DNA of 17,551 bases. Origin: Acetobacteraceae bacterium (GTDB lineage Bacteria > Pseudomonadota > Alphaproteobacteria > Acetobacterales > Acetobacteraceae). The notes beneath the pieces were generated by a model, which was given only the letters and a program-made list of their open reading frames with translations, had not been told where the DNA came from and made no database searches. The DNA is taken from NCBI GenBank assembly GCA_020853405.1, contig JADYYZ010000084.1:1-17551 (forward strand). The letters run 5' to 3'. How positions within the stretch are numbered: position 1 is the first letter of the stretch; every line of letters begins with the position of its first letter. Both the position numbers and the translations under genes were made by a program. Shown here piece by piece: positions 7,757-15,682 of this stretch.

Positions 7757-9556
7757 ATGGCAACCCCTGGGGCAAACCCTGGCCACGCGCTCGACCGCGC
7801 CGCGACGTTTTCGCTGCTGTCACGGCTGTGGCGCGAATGGCTGGTGCCGTTCCGCCGCCGGCTGGCGCTGGTGGCCCTGGCGGCACTCGCGGTCTCGGCG
7901 CTGACCGCGCTCTATCCGATCGTGATCGAGCGCGCCTATGCGATGCTGACCGCGCAGGACCCCGCCATCCTGTACCTGCTGCCGCCGGCGGTGATCGGGC
8001 TGGTGGCGCTGAAGGGGGCAGCACAATACGTCCAGGCGGTGCTGATCAACGACGTCGTGCTGCGCGTGATCGAGGCCTTGCAGCAGAGCATGTTCAGCCA
8101 CCTGCTGCGTGCCGACCTCGCGCAATTGTCGCTGGAAAGCCCGGGCCGGCTGGTCGCCCGCTTCACCGCCGATGCCACCCTGGTGCGCGAGAGCCTGACC
8201 AAGGCGACCAACGCCTTCGCCGATGTCTTCACCGTGGTCGCGCTGGCCGCCAGCATGGTCTGGCTCGACTGGGTGCTGAGCCTGTTCGCGCTGGCGCTCT
8301 ATCCGGTGGCGGCGGTGCCGATCGTGCGCATCGGCAGGGCGCTCCGCCGGCAGAGCCGCGGCATGACCGAGCGCATGGGCGACGTGACCGCGACCGTCGC
8401 CGAGACGTTTTCCGGCATCCGCCTGGTCAGGACGTTCGGGCTGGAAGCCTGGGCCGAGGCGCGCGGCGGCGCCGCCTTCGCGTCACTGCGCGAGAGCCTG
8501 ATGCAGCTGGCACGCGGCCGGGCGCGGATCGACCCCGTGCTGGAGTTCCTGGGCGGGGTGGCGGTGGCAGCGGTGATCGCCTTTGCCGGCTGGCGCATCA
8601 CCATCGGCGGCGGCAGCGTCGGCCAGTTCACCGGCTTCGTTGCCGCCATGCTGATCGCCGCCCGGCCGGTGCGGGCGCTCGGCTCGCTGAACGCCGCCTT
8701 GCAGGAGGGCCTGGCCGGGCTTGCCCGGGTGTTCGCCCTGATCGACCGGCGGCCGCTGATCGTCGATGCGCCGGGTGCGGTGGCGCTGCCGCCCGGCCCC
8801 GGCGCGGTGCGGTTCGAGAGGGTGCGCTTCGCCTATGCCGGGGCCGATGCGCCGGCGCTCGACGAGGTGACGCTCGCGGTACCGGCCGGCAGTACGGTGG
8901 CACTTGTCGGCCCCTCGGGCAGCGGCAAATCGACGCTGATGGCGGTGCTGGCGCGCCTTTACGACGCAACCGGCGGCGCCGTGCTGGTCGATGGCTGCGA
9001 CGTGCGCGGCCTGCGGCTCGCCTCGCTGCGCGGTGCCATCGCGCTGGTCGCGCAGGACGTCATGCTGTTCGACGATACGGTCGCCGCCAATATCCGCTTC
9101 GGCAGGCAGGACGCGACCGATGCCGACGTCGAGGCGGCCGCCCGCGCCGCCGCCGCGCACGACTTCATCGCCGCGCTGCCGCGCGGTTATGCGACCCGGG
9201 TGGGCGATCGCGGCGAGACGCTTTCGGGCGGCCAGCGCCAGCGCATCGCGCTCGCCCGCGCGCTGCTGCGCAACCCGAGGATCCTGCTGCTGGACGAGGC
9301 GACCAGCGCGCTCGATTCGGAAAGCGAGGCGGAGGTGAAGGCAGCGGTCGCGGCACTGCGCCGGGGCCGCACCACGCTGGTGATCGCGCATCGGCTGGCG
9401 ACCGTGCGCGAGGCGGACGCGATCTGCGTGCTGGAGGCGGGGCGGGTGGTGGAAACCGGCAGCCACGAGGCGCTGCTGGCGCTGGGCGGCCGCTACGCAG
9501 CGCTGTGCCGTGCCCAGTATTTCGCCGACGAGGCCGTGACAGGCACCGCCGGCTGA
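7757..9556 (+). CDS. ABC exporter, fused membrane and ATPase domains (MsbA-like)
   Basis: This 599-residue half-transporter starts at ATG 7757. The N-terminal membrane domain spans about residues 35-320, with hydrophobic segments near 36-56, 72-95, 155-190 and 262-305. The ATPase domain is complete: Walker A GPSGSGKST (385-393), Q-loop glutamine 433 (VAQD), signature LSGGQRQR from 489, Walker B ILLLDE (509-514) followed by ATSALD, and switch histidine 545 (IAHR). It should work as a homodimer in the inner membrane. The fold is that of MsbA and other lipid exporters, and the STAS-MlaE gene follows 16 bases later, so a lipid or lipid-linked substrate is likely. The true substrate cannot be read from sequence alone. 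Confidence 0.92.
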   Translation: MATPGANPGHALDRAATFSLLSRLWREWLVPFRRRLALVALAALAVSALTALYPIVIERAYAMLTAQDPAILYLLPPAVIGLVALKGAAQYVQAVLINDVVLRVIEALQQSMFSHLLRADLAQLSLESPGRLVARFTADATLVRESLTKATNAFADVFTVVALAASMVWLDWVLSLFALALYPVAAVPIVRIGRALRRQSRGMTERMGDVTATVAETFSGIRLVRTFGLEAWAEARGGAAFASLRESLMQLARGRARIDPVLEFLGGVAVAAVIAFAGWRITIGGGSVGQFTGFVAAMLIAARPVRALGSLNAALQEGLAGLARVFALIDRRPLIVDAPGAVALPPGPGAVRFERVRFAYAGADAPALDEVTLAVPAGSTVALVGPSGSGKSTLMAVLARLYDATGGAVLVDGCDVRGLRLASLRGAIALVAQDVMLFDDTVAANIRFGRQDATDADVEAAARAAAAHDFIAALPRGYATRVGDRGETLSGGQRQRIALARALLRNPRILLLDEATSALDSESEAEVKAAVAALRRGRTTLVIAHRLATVREADAICVLEAGRVVETGSHEALLALGGRYAALCRAQYFADEAVTGTAG

Positions 9557-9572
9557 TGGCAAGCAGGGCGTG

Positions 9573-10700
9573 ATGGCAGACCCCGCCCCCGGCACGACCA
9601 CGACGCCGCGCTTCAGCCTGACCGAGGCGGCCGGCGGTGCCGGCAGGAAGATCGTGCTGGCCGGTGAACTCGATTCCGATGCGGCGGCGGCGCTGTGGCC
9701 GCGCCTGGTCGGGCGCGGCGCAGCACCCCCTGCCGCGATCGACCTCGCCGGCGTCACGCGCTGCGATGGCGCAGGGGCAGCGCTGATCCAGGCGCTGCAG
9801 GCGGCGCACCCGGGCGTGCGGGTGAGCGGCGCCTCGGCGTCGCTTGCGCGCGTGCTGGCCCGCTTTGCCGAGGCGCACAAGGCGCCGGCAGAGCGCCAAG
9901 CGGCGCGCGAGGGCCTGGCGGTGCGGGTCGGCCGTGCCAGCATCGACAGCCTGGTTTCGATCCGCGAAGGGGTCGGCTTCATCGGCAACGTGCTGGTCTC
10001 GGGGCTTGCCGTGCTCGCCGGCCGCGGCCGGCTGCGCCCCAGCGAATGCGCCGCCCAGGCCGAGGCGGTGGGCACCCGCGCGCTGCCGCTGATCCTGCTG
10101 CTCGGCTTCCTGATCGGGCTGATCCTTGCGTTCCAATCGGCGCTGCCGATGCGCCGCTTCGGCGCCGAGGTGTTCGTTGCCGACCTCGTTGCCATCTCGC
10201 TGACGCGCGAACTGGCGCCGCTGCTGGCGGCGGTGATCCTGGCTGGCCGGTCGGGCAGCGCGTTCGCCGCCGAGATCGGGACCATGAAGGTGAACCAGGA
10301 GATCGACGCGCTCCAGGTGATGGGCTTCGATCCGGTGCAGTTCCTGGTGCTGCCGCGCATCGTCGGCGCCATGCTGGCGATGCCGGTGCTGGCGGTCACC
10401 ATGCTGATCGCCGGCATTGCCGGCATGACCACGGTGATGACCGGCTTCGGTTTTCCGGTCTCGGCGATCCTGCGCCAGGCGACGCGCGCGACCTCGCCCG
10501 AGGACCTGTTCGGCGGCCTGTTCAAGGCGATGGTATTCGGGCTGACGGTGGCGTTGATCGGCTGCCGGCGCGGCATGGCGACCGGCACCGGGCCGAAGGC
10601 GGTGGGAGAAAGCGCCACCGCCACCGTGGTCGGCAGCATCGTCGCCATCGTGCTGCTGGATGGCCTGTTCGCCGTCCTGTTCAACCTGCTCGGCCTGTAG
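9573..10700 (+). CDS. mlaE: STAS-MlaE fusion, phospholipid ABC transporter permease
   Basis: This 375-residue protein starts at ATG 9573, with AGGG four bases upstream (9565-9568); the adjacent GTG 9570 is less likely. Residues about 12-100 form a STAS-like domain (IVLAGELDSDAAAALW and DLAGVTRCDGAGAALIQAL), like MlaB. Residues about 125-375 are an MlaE permease with hydrophobic helices. It carries the family stretch EIGTMKVNQEIDALQVMGFD, near the site expected to contact the ATPase. In E. coli MlaB is a separate protein that binds MlaF; here it appears to be fused to the permease, and no separate mlaB is seen. With the next three genes it should form an inner-membrane Mce-type phospholipid transporter. 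Confidence 0.93.
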   Translation: MADPAPGTTTTPRFSLTEAAGGAGRKIVLAGELDSDAAAALWPRLVGRGAAPPAAIDLAGVTRCDGAGAALIQALQAAHPGVRVSGASASLARVLARFAEAHKAPAERQAAREGLAVRVGRASIDSLVSIREGVGFIGNVLVSGLAVLAGRGRLRPSECAAQAEAVGTRALPLILLLGFLIGLILAFQSALPMRRFGAEVFVADLVAISLTRELAPLLAAVILAGRSGSAFAAEIGTMKVNQEIDALQVMGFDPVQFLVLPRIVGAMLAMPVLAVTMLIAGIAGMTTVMTGFGFPVSAILRQATRATSPEDLFGGLFKAMVFGLTVALIGCRRGMATGTGPKAVGESATATVVGSIVAIVLLDGLFAVLFNLLGL

Positions 10701-10703
10701 CCG

Positions 10704-11480
10704 GTGCCGCCCGGCGCGCCGGATGCCTCGGCCCAGGTGGTGATCACCGCCAAGGATGTTTCCGTGCGCTTCGGCAGCCGCACGATCTTCCAGAACGTCA
10801 GTTTCGAGGTCCGCCGCGGCGAGGTGTTCGTGGTGCTCGGCGGCTCGGGCTGCGGCAAATCGACGCTGCTTCGCCTGCTGGTGGGGCTGGTGCCGGCGGC
10901 GGCCGGCGAGGCGCGGGTGCTGGGCGTTGCGATCGACGACCCCTCGCGCGAGGCGCAGGAGAAGATCCGGCGCAACACCGGCGTGATGTTCCAGGCGGGC
11001 GCGATGTTCGGCAGTTTCAGCCTGCTCCGGAACGTGATGCTGCCGCTGGTCGAGTTCACCAGGCTGCCGGCCGACGCCGCGGAATGGATCGCGCGCACCA
11101 AGCTCGGGCTGGTCGGGCTCGCCGATTTCGCCGATTTCATGCCGAGCGAGATCTCCGGCGGCATGCTGAAGCGGGCCGCGATCGCGCGCGCGATGGCCCT
11201 TGACCCGGAAATCCTGTTCCTCGATGAGCCTTCGGCCGGCCTTGATCCGATCACCTCGGCGGGGCTGGATGCGCTGATCACCTCGCTTTCCCGCGACCTT
11301 GGCATCACCTTCGTGGTCATCACCCATGAGCTGCAGAGCATCCTGGCGATCGCCGACCGCGTGATCATGCTCGACCGCGAGGCCAAGGGCATGATCGCCG
11401 AGGGCGACCCCAGGAAACTCCGCGACGAGGCGACGCACCCGACCGTGCGTGCCTTCTTCCGTCGCGAAGTCATGGCCTGA
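10704..11480 (+). CDS. mlaF: MlaF-type ABC transporter ATPase
   Basis: This 258-residue ATPase starts at GTG 10704, three bases after the mlaE stop, with no obvious Shine-Dalgarno, so it is probably read by coupled translation. It is a complete nucleotide-binding protein: Walker A GGSGCGKS (46-53), Q-loop MFQAGAMF (Q97), signature ISGGMLKRAAIARAM (150-164), Walker B ILFLDE (170-175) with PSAGLDP, and switch histidine 208 (VVITHEL). The SGGMLKR signature and FQAGAMF motif are typical of the Mla/Ttg2A/Mkl group rather than sugar or amino-acid importers. It should power the STAS-MlaE permease on the cytoplasmic face. An internal GTG near 10738 would remove the first residues but leave the domain intact. 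Confidence 0.93.
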   Translation: MPPGAPDASAQVVITAKDVSVRFGSRTIFQNVSFEVRRGEVFVVLGGSGCGKSTLLRLLVGLVPAAAGEARVLGVAIDDPSREAQEKIRRNTGVMFQAGAMFGSFSLLRNVMLPLVEFTRLPADAAEWIARTKLGLVGLADFADFMPSEISGGMLKRAAIARAMALDPEILFLDEPSAGLDPITSAGLDALITSLSRDLGITFVVITHELQSILAIADRVIMLDREAKGMIAEGDPRKLRDEATHPTVRAFFRREVMA

Positions 11481-11500
11481 ACGGGCGCGGGGTCGCGGGC

Positions 11501-12526
11501 ATGGGCGGATCAAAGGCGCTCTATTTCCGGGTCGGGCTGATGGTGCTGGGCGGGCTTGCCGCGATCGTCGGCGTTGCCGCCTGGATCGGCGCCGGCCGGC
11601 TGCAGCCGGCAGGCGAGCGGTTCGAGACCTATTTCACCGAAAGCGTGCAGGGGCTGGACCCGGGGGCGGCGGTGCGCTTCCGCGGAGTCCAGGTCGGGCG
11701 GGTGATCAGCATCCAGCTCGCGCTTTCCGAATACCCCGACGCGACGCGCGGTACCGCCACCCAAGGCGGCGCGGCGGCCTTGGTCGTGGTGCGCTTCGAT
11801 GTCGAACGATCGCTGACCGAGCTGCGCACGCCGGCCCGCGAAACCCAGGCGGTGGATGTCGGGTTGCGGGTCAGGATGTCGAGCCAGGGGCTGACCGGTG
11901 TCACCTATCTCGAGGCCGACTTCCTTGACCCGACGCGCTTTCCGCCGATGCAGGTGCCCTGGACGCCGCGCTATCGGGTGATCCCCTCGGCACCCAGCAC
12001 GCTGACCCAGTTCCAGTCGCAGGCGGAGGCGCTGTTGGGGGAACTGCGCCAGGCCGACGTTGCCGGCATGGTGCGCGACCTGCGCGCCGTGCTGGATGCC
12101 GTGCGCGAGCAGATCACGACCGGCGAGGGCTATGCGACGCTGGTCGGCGCGGCGGATGCCATGCGCAGCCTGGATGCGACGCTGAAGGCAGCCGGCCCGG
12201 CCACGGTCGAGGCGGTGCACGCCGCACGCGACGCCGCCGAGGCGCTGCGCCAGCTGCTGGAGGGGCCGCTGGGCGGCGAACTCACCGCCGCCTCGGCCAG
12301 CCTGCGGAGCGGGCTTGCCCGTCTGCCGGCGATGCTCGGCACCATCGAGGCGACCGCGCGCCGGCTGGATGCGGTGGGCGCCGACGCCAACCGCGATGTC
12401 GGGCCGCTGCTGCGCGACCTGCGCGCCACCGCCGAGAATCTGCGCGCGATCACCGAGCAGATGCGGCTCTATCCCAGCCGATTCCTGTTCGGCGCGCCGC
12501 CGCCGCAGACCGAGGAGCGCCGATGA
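11501..12526 (+). CDS. mlaD: MlaD-type Mce-domain protein
   Basis: This 341-residue protein starts at ATG 11501, 20 bases after mlaF. It has one N-terminal membrane anchor (about 9-30) and then an Mce domain (about 40-145) with the hallmark stretch GLDPGAAVRFRGVQVGRVIS. A low-complexity insertion around 78-92 (YPDATRGTATQGG) lies within the domain. Residues about 165-325 are Ala/Leu/Glu-rich and helical, as in the longer PqiB/Mce tunnel-forming proteins. The C-terminus ends with LYPSRFLFGAPPP, a common ending in Mce proteins of this type. Classical E. coli MlaD is only about 180 residues, so this is a longer relative. It should sit in the periplasm as a hexamer and pass lipid between the permease and partner proteins. 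Its stop overlaps the next ATG (ATGA). Confidence 0.9.
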   Translation: MGGSKALYFRVGLMVLGGLAAIVGVAAWIGAGRLQPAGERFETYFTESVQGLDPGAAVRFRGVQVGRVISIQLALSEYPDATRGTATQGGAAALVVVRFDVERSLTELRTPARETQAVDVGLRVRMSSQGLTGVTYLEADFLDPTRFPPMQVPWTPRYRVIPSAPSTLTQFQSQAEALLGELRQADVAGMVRDLRAVLDAVREQITTGEGYATLVGAADAMRSLDATLKAAGPATVEAVHAARDAAEALRQLLEGPLGGELTAASASLRSGLARLPAMLGTIEATARRLDAVGADANRDVGPLLRDLRATAENLRAITEQMRLYPSRFLFGAPPPQTEERR

Positions 12527-13149
12527 TGCGTCGCCGCATGCTGGTCGCTGGCCTGCTGCCTGCTGCGCCGGCGGCGCTGCTGGCCGGCTGCGGCAGCACC
12601 TTCAACCGGCCGTTCCCGGACAAGGCCATCTTCACGCTGCAGGTGCCGCGCCCCGGTCCGCGCGATCCGGCCCGCCGGCCGCGGCCGCTGCTGATGCGCG
12701 ACGTCACCGCCGCCGCCAACGCCGAGGCACGCGGCCTGGTCAGCCGGCTTGCCGGCAACCGCCAGCAGACCGACTTCTGGAACGAGTTCGCGCTGCCGCC
12801 GGCGCGCCTGGTCGACGACCAGCTGCGGCGCTGGCTGGAGGCGAGCGGCGCGGCCTCGGCCGTGCTCGACCCGGGCAGCCTGGGCGAGGCAGCGATCGCG
12901 CTGGAGGTCAGCCTGCTGGCGCTCTACGCCGACCTTGCCGACGCCGCCCGCCCGGCCGCGGTCGCGAGCCTTTCCGTCATGCTGCTGAACACCGCCCGCC
13001 GGCCGCCATCGCTGATCAGCCAGGCGATGCTGACCGAGCGCGCGCCGCTGGCCTCGGCCGATCCCGGCGCGATCGTCGCCGGCATGAACGCAGCACTGGC
13101 CAGCCTGTTCGCCGAGATCGAGCGGCGGGTGCGCGCCGCCATGGGCTGA
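12523..13149 (+). CDS. ABC-type transport auxiliary lipoprotein (PqiC-like)
   Basis: This 208-residue protein starts at ATG 12523 (or 12526), with AGGAG at 12513-12517 upstream, and overlaps the mlaD stop by four bases. The N-terminus is a lipoprotein signal: basic MMRRRM, a hydrophobic run, and lipobox L20-A21-G22-C23. Lipidation would therefore be at Cys23, probably anchoring it to the outer membrane. The body (FTLQVPRPG, then two alternating alpha/beta stretches) fits the ABC-type transport auxiliary lipoprotein family that includes PqiC. It occupies the fourth position of the Mla-like operon, so it is likely the outer-membrane end of the Mce transport path. I name it by family rather than by experimentally known function. 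Confidence 0.85.
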   Translation: MMRRRMLVAGLLPAAPAALLAGCGSTFNRPFPDKAIFTLQVPRPGPRDPARRPRPLLMRDVTAAANAEARGLVSRLAGNRQQTDFWNEFALPPARLVDDQLRRWLEASGAASAVLDPGSLGEAAIALEVSLLALYADLADAARPAAVASLSVMLLNTARRPPSLISQAMLTERAPLASADPGAIVAGMNAALASLFAEIERRVRAAMG

Positions 13150-13170
13150 AGGCAATCCAGCCCAGCCTGC

Positions 13171-13188
13171 TCTTGCATCGCAGCAAGA
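13171..13188. other. 6-bp inverted repeat in the gap after the lipoprotein gene
   Basis: TCTTGC and GCAAGA are perfectly complementary around a six-base spacer (ATCGCA). The repeat lies 21 bases after the lipoprotein stop, inside the 122-base gap before the reductase gene. No run of T follows, so it is not a standard intrinsic terminator. It may be a weak terminator, an RNA-stability hairpin, or an operator for the reductase-caspase pair. The rest of the gap (13150-13271) shows no gene. Confidence 0.4.
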
Positions 13189-13271
13189 ACGGGTGAAGGG
13201 TCGCATTCCCCTGTCGGCGCGGGCCGCGCACCGGGGCGGTGTACTGTGGGGTCATCCAAGCCGAGGCAGCG

Positions 13272-14249
13272 ATGCAGAAAGCCATCCGGATTCACGAGCA
13301 CGGCGGGCCAGAGGTGCTGGTCTGGGAGGATGTGCCCAAGCCCGGCCCCGGCCCCGGCGAGGCGCTGGTGCGCCACGCCGCGGTCGGCCTCAACTTCATC
13401 GACGTCTATTTCCGCACCGGCCTCTACAAGCCGCCCGGCCTGCCGGCGATCATCGGCATGGAGGCGGCGGGCGAGGTCGAGGCGGTGGGCGCAGGCGTGA
13501 CCGAGGTGGCGCCGGGCGACCGCGTCGCCTATGCCACCGCACCGATCGGCGCCTATGCCGAATCCCGCACGATCAAGGCCGACCGGCTGGTGAAACTGCC
13601 CGACGACATCGGCTTCGAGACCGCGGCGGCGATGATGCTCCAGGGCATGACCGCGCAGTACCTGCTGCGGCGCACCTACGCGGTGAAGGCCGGCGACACC
13701 ATCCTGGTGCACGCCGCCGCCGGCGGCGTCGGCCTGATCCTCTGCCAGTGGGCGAAACACCTGGGCTGCACGGTGATCGGCACCGTCTCCTCCGACGCCA
13801 AGGCGGAACTGGCCAAGGCGCACGGCTGCGCCCACCCGGTGGTCTACACGCGCGAGGATTTCCTGGGCCGCGTGCGCGAGATCACCGACAACAAGCTGCT
13901 GCCGGTGGTCTATGACAGCGTCGGGCGGGACACCTTCGCGAAGTCGCTGGACTGCCTCGCGCCGTTCGGGATGATGGTGGTCTATGGCGCCGCCTCGGGG
14001 CCGGTGCCGCCGTTCGATGTCAGCCAGCTGGCGGCCAAGGGCAGCCTGTTCCTGACTCGCCCGACGCTTGCCACCTATACCGCGCGGCGCGACGACCTGG
14101 TGTGGGCGGCGAACGACCTGTTCGAGGTGGTCGGCAAGGGCATCGTGAAGATCGAGATCAACCAGCGCTTCCCGCTGGCCGAGGCGGCACGCGCGCACGC
14201 GACGCTGGAGGCACGCAAGACCACCGGAAGCACGCTGCTGATGCCGTGA
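13272..14249 (+). CDS. NADPH:quinone oxidoreductase-like (zinc-independent MDR)
   Basis: This 325-residue medium-chain reductase starts at ATG 13272, with GAGG at 13263-13266. The frame extends to GTG 13239, but MQKAIRIHEHGGPEVL is the usual family beginning. It has the GroES-like N-terminal half (GLNFIDVYFRTGLYKPPGLP) and the NADPH-binding motif HAAAGGVG at 147-154, which marks quinone reductases of the zeta-crystallin/Qor group. No cysteine/histidine cluster for structural zinc is visible. Expected activity is NADPH-dependent one-electron reduction of quinones, in the cytoplasm. The TGA stop overlaps the GTG start of the caspase-like gene, so the two are probably translated together. It could equally be a related enal or crotonyl reductase; the substrate is not certain. 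Confidence 0.9.
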   Translation: MQKAIRIHEHGGPEVLVWEDVPKPGPGPGEALVRHAAVGLNFIDVYFRTGLYKPPGLPAIIGMEAAGEVEAVGAGVTEVAPGDRVAYATAPIGAYAESRTIKADRLVKLPDDIGFETAAAMMLQGMTAQYLLRRTYAVKAGDTILVHAAAGGVGLILCQWAKHLGCTVIGTVSSDAKAELAKAHGCAHPVVYTREDFLGRVREITDNKLLPVVYDSVGRDTFAKSLDCLAPFGMMVVYGAASGPVPPFDVSQLAAKGSLFLTRPTLATYTARRDDLVWAANDLFEVVGKGIVKIEINQRFPLAEAARAHATLEARKTTGSTLLMP

Positions 14250-15682
14250 TCCGGGCCGCGCTCGCGCTGGCACTCTGGCTGGTCGCGGCACTCGCCGCGG
14301 CCGAGCCGGAGCGGCGCGTGGCGCTGGTGATCGGCAATGCCGACTATCGCAACGCCGCCACCCTGGCCAACCCGGTGCGCGATGCCGTCGATATCGCCAC
14401 CGCGCTGAACCGGCTTGGCTTCGAGGTGCTGGTCGCCCGCGACACCGATCGCCCCGGCATGGAGCGCATGCTGCGCGAATTCGGGCGTCGGCTGGAAGGT
14501 GCCTCGGTGGGGCTGTTCTACTATGCCGGGCACGGCTTCCAGATGGATGGCGTGAACTTCCTGGTGCCGGTCGATGCGCGCCTCGAGGCGGAGCGCGACG
14601 TGCCGTTCGAGGCGGTCCGCCTGGAACTGGCGCTGGCCCAGATGGAGGACGACAGCCGCACCAGCATCGTGATCCTGGATGCCTGTCGCGACAATCCGTT
14701 CCGCGGCCGCATCACGCGCGGCCGTTCCGCCGGCACGCGCGCCGGGCTTGCCAGCGTCGAGGCGGGTCTCGGCACCCTGATCGTCTATGCGACGCAGCCG
14801 AACGCGGTGGCCTATGACGGGCCGGCCGACAGCAACAGCCCGTTTGCCGCGGCCCTGCTGCGCCACATCAACGAGCCCGGCATCGAGCTGCGCCGCATGC
14901 TGACGCTGGTGCGGGCCGACGTGGTGCAGGCGACCGGCCGGCGCCAGGTGCCGTGGGACCATTCGGCGCTGATGGGCGACGTGTATTTCCGCCAGCAGGC
15001 GCAGGTCCCGACCGCGCCCGCGGCGGCCGCGCCACCCGCGGTGGCCGCGCCAGCCGCAATGGCCGGATCGCGCCGCCGAGGCCGAGGCCGCGCCCGGCGC
15101 GCCGGAACTCGCCGTCGGGCTGACGCTGGCGGCGGCGCAGCGGCTGCACATCCAGCGCGCGCTCGCCAATCTCGGCTTCGACCAGGCCGGCCGCTCGATC
15201 GGCGCGGGCTGGGGCATCCATCCCGGCGCGATCCGTCGCTTCCAGGCCGCGCGCGGCGCACCGGTCACCGGGCGGCTGGCACCGGACCAGGCGACCTGGC
15301 TGCTCGCCCGCGACGAGGGCGCAAAGCCGGCCCCGCGCGAGGCCGAGCTGCTGCTCGACTTCGTGCGGTTCAGCTTCGCGCATGCGCGAAGCTTCTTCAA
15401 CCCGTTCTGGGCAGCGATCCGCGACCACGCCCGCGCCGCCGGCCAGCCGGAATGCCGCGGCCGCGCCTGCATCCGCGTGGTGCAGGACGCCCTGGGCCTG
15501 CCGGCAAGCGGCGTCGTCAGCCAGGCCCTTCTGGACAGGATGGCCGCCGCCCCGATCCTGCGCGGACCGGACCGTGCCGCCGAAGCGCGTGCCTTCGGCG
15601 ACTGGCGCCTGCTGGCGCAGGCGGCCGACGGCGCTTGCGTCATCGAGACCAGCGCCACCGCGATCGCCGGCCCCGCGCTTGA
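14246..15682 (+). CDS. Exported caspase-like peptidase (C14), frame-shifted after about 15061
   Basis: This frame starts at GTG 14246 inside the reductase stop (GTGA). It begins with a Sec-type signal (about 1-19, basic start, hydrophobic LALALWLVAALAAA), then the caspase p20 fold VALVIGNADYR (25-35), FYYAGHGFQ with catalytic His96 (14531-14533) and ILDACRDNPF with catalytic Cys147 (14684-14686). The caspase domain is intact and seems to end around TGRRQVPWDHSALMGDVYF. A Pro/Ala linker (PTAPAAAAPPAVAAPAAMA) follows. After about 15061 the protein read in this frame turns Arg/Gly/Pro-rich and has no domain, while the sensible continuation is in the next frame. The formal stop at 15682 is therefore probably an artefact. 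With one base removed near 15061-15068, 14246-17093 reads as 948 residues. Confidence 0.75.
   Translation: MIRAALALALWLVAALAAAEPERRVALVIGNADYRNAATLANPVRDAVDIATALNRLGFEVLVARDTDRPGMERMLREFGRRLEGASVGLFYYAGHGFQMDGVNFLVPVDARLEAERDVPFEAVRLELALAQMEDDSRTSIVILDACRDNPFRGRITRGRSAGTRAGLASVEAGLGTLIVYATQPNAVAYDGPADSNSPFAAALLRHINEPGIELRRMLTLVRADVVQATGRRQVPWDHSALMGDVYFRQQAQVPTAPAAAAPPAVAAPAAMAGSRRRGRGRARRAGTRRRADAGGGAAAAHPARARQSRLRPGRPLDRRGLGHPSRRDPSLPGRARRTGHRAAGTGPGDLAARPRRGRKAGPARGRAAARLRAVQLRACAKLLQPVLGSDPRPRPRRRPAGMPRPRLHPRGAGRPGPAGKRRRQPGPSGQDGRRPDPARTGPCRRSACLRRLAPAGAGGRRRLRHRDQRHRDRRPRA
15061..15068 (+). other. Frameshift point in the caspase-like gene
   Basis: Before here the sensible frame has codons starting at positions of type 2 modulo 3 (Ala/Pro linker). 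After here it is type 0 (DRAAEAEAAPGAPEL and on). One extra base in the GGCCGGAT tract would explain it. Removing a single base makes the total coding span divisible by three. Frame-0 sequence before this point is Arg-rich and unlike protein. Confidence 0.7.

Noticed and set aside
8483..11513. Two long minus-strand frames opposite the exporter and mlaE/mlaF genes
   Set aside because: Antisense to complete ABC transporter genes with every expected motif; the products show no recognisable fold.
15040..15075. Programmed +1 ribosomal frameshift in the caspase gene
   Set aside because: I see no slippery run with a rare codon or stop codon at the shift point. A sequence error or ordinary mutation is simpler.
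15070..15682. Tail of the caspase frame beyond the linker
   Set aside because: The translation turns Arg/Gly/Pro-rich and shows no domain, while the next frame carries clear peptidoglycan-binding-like sequence.
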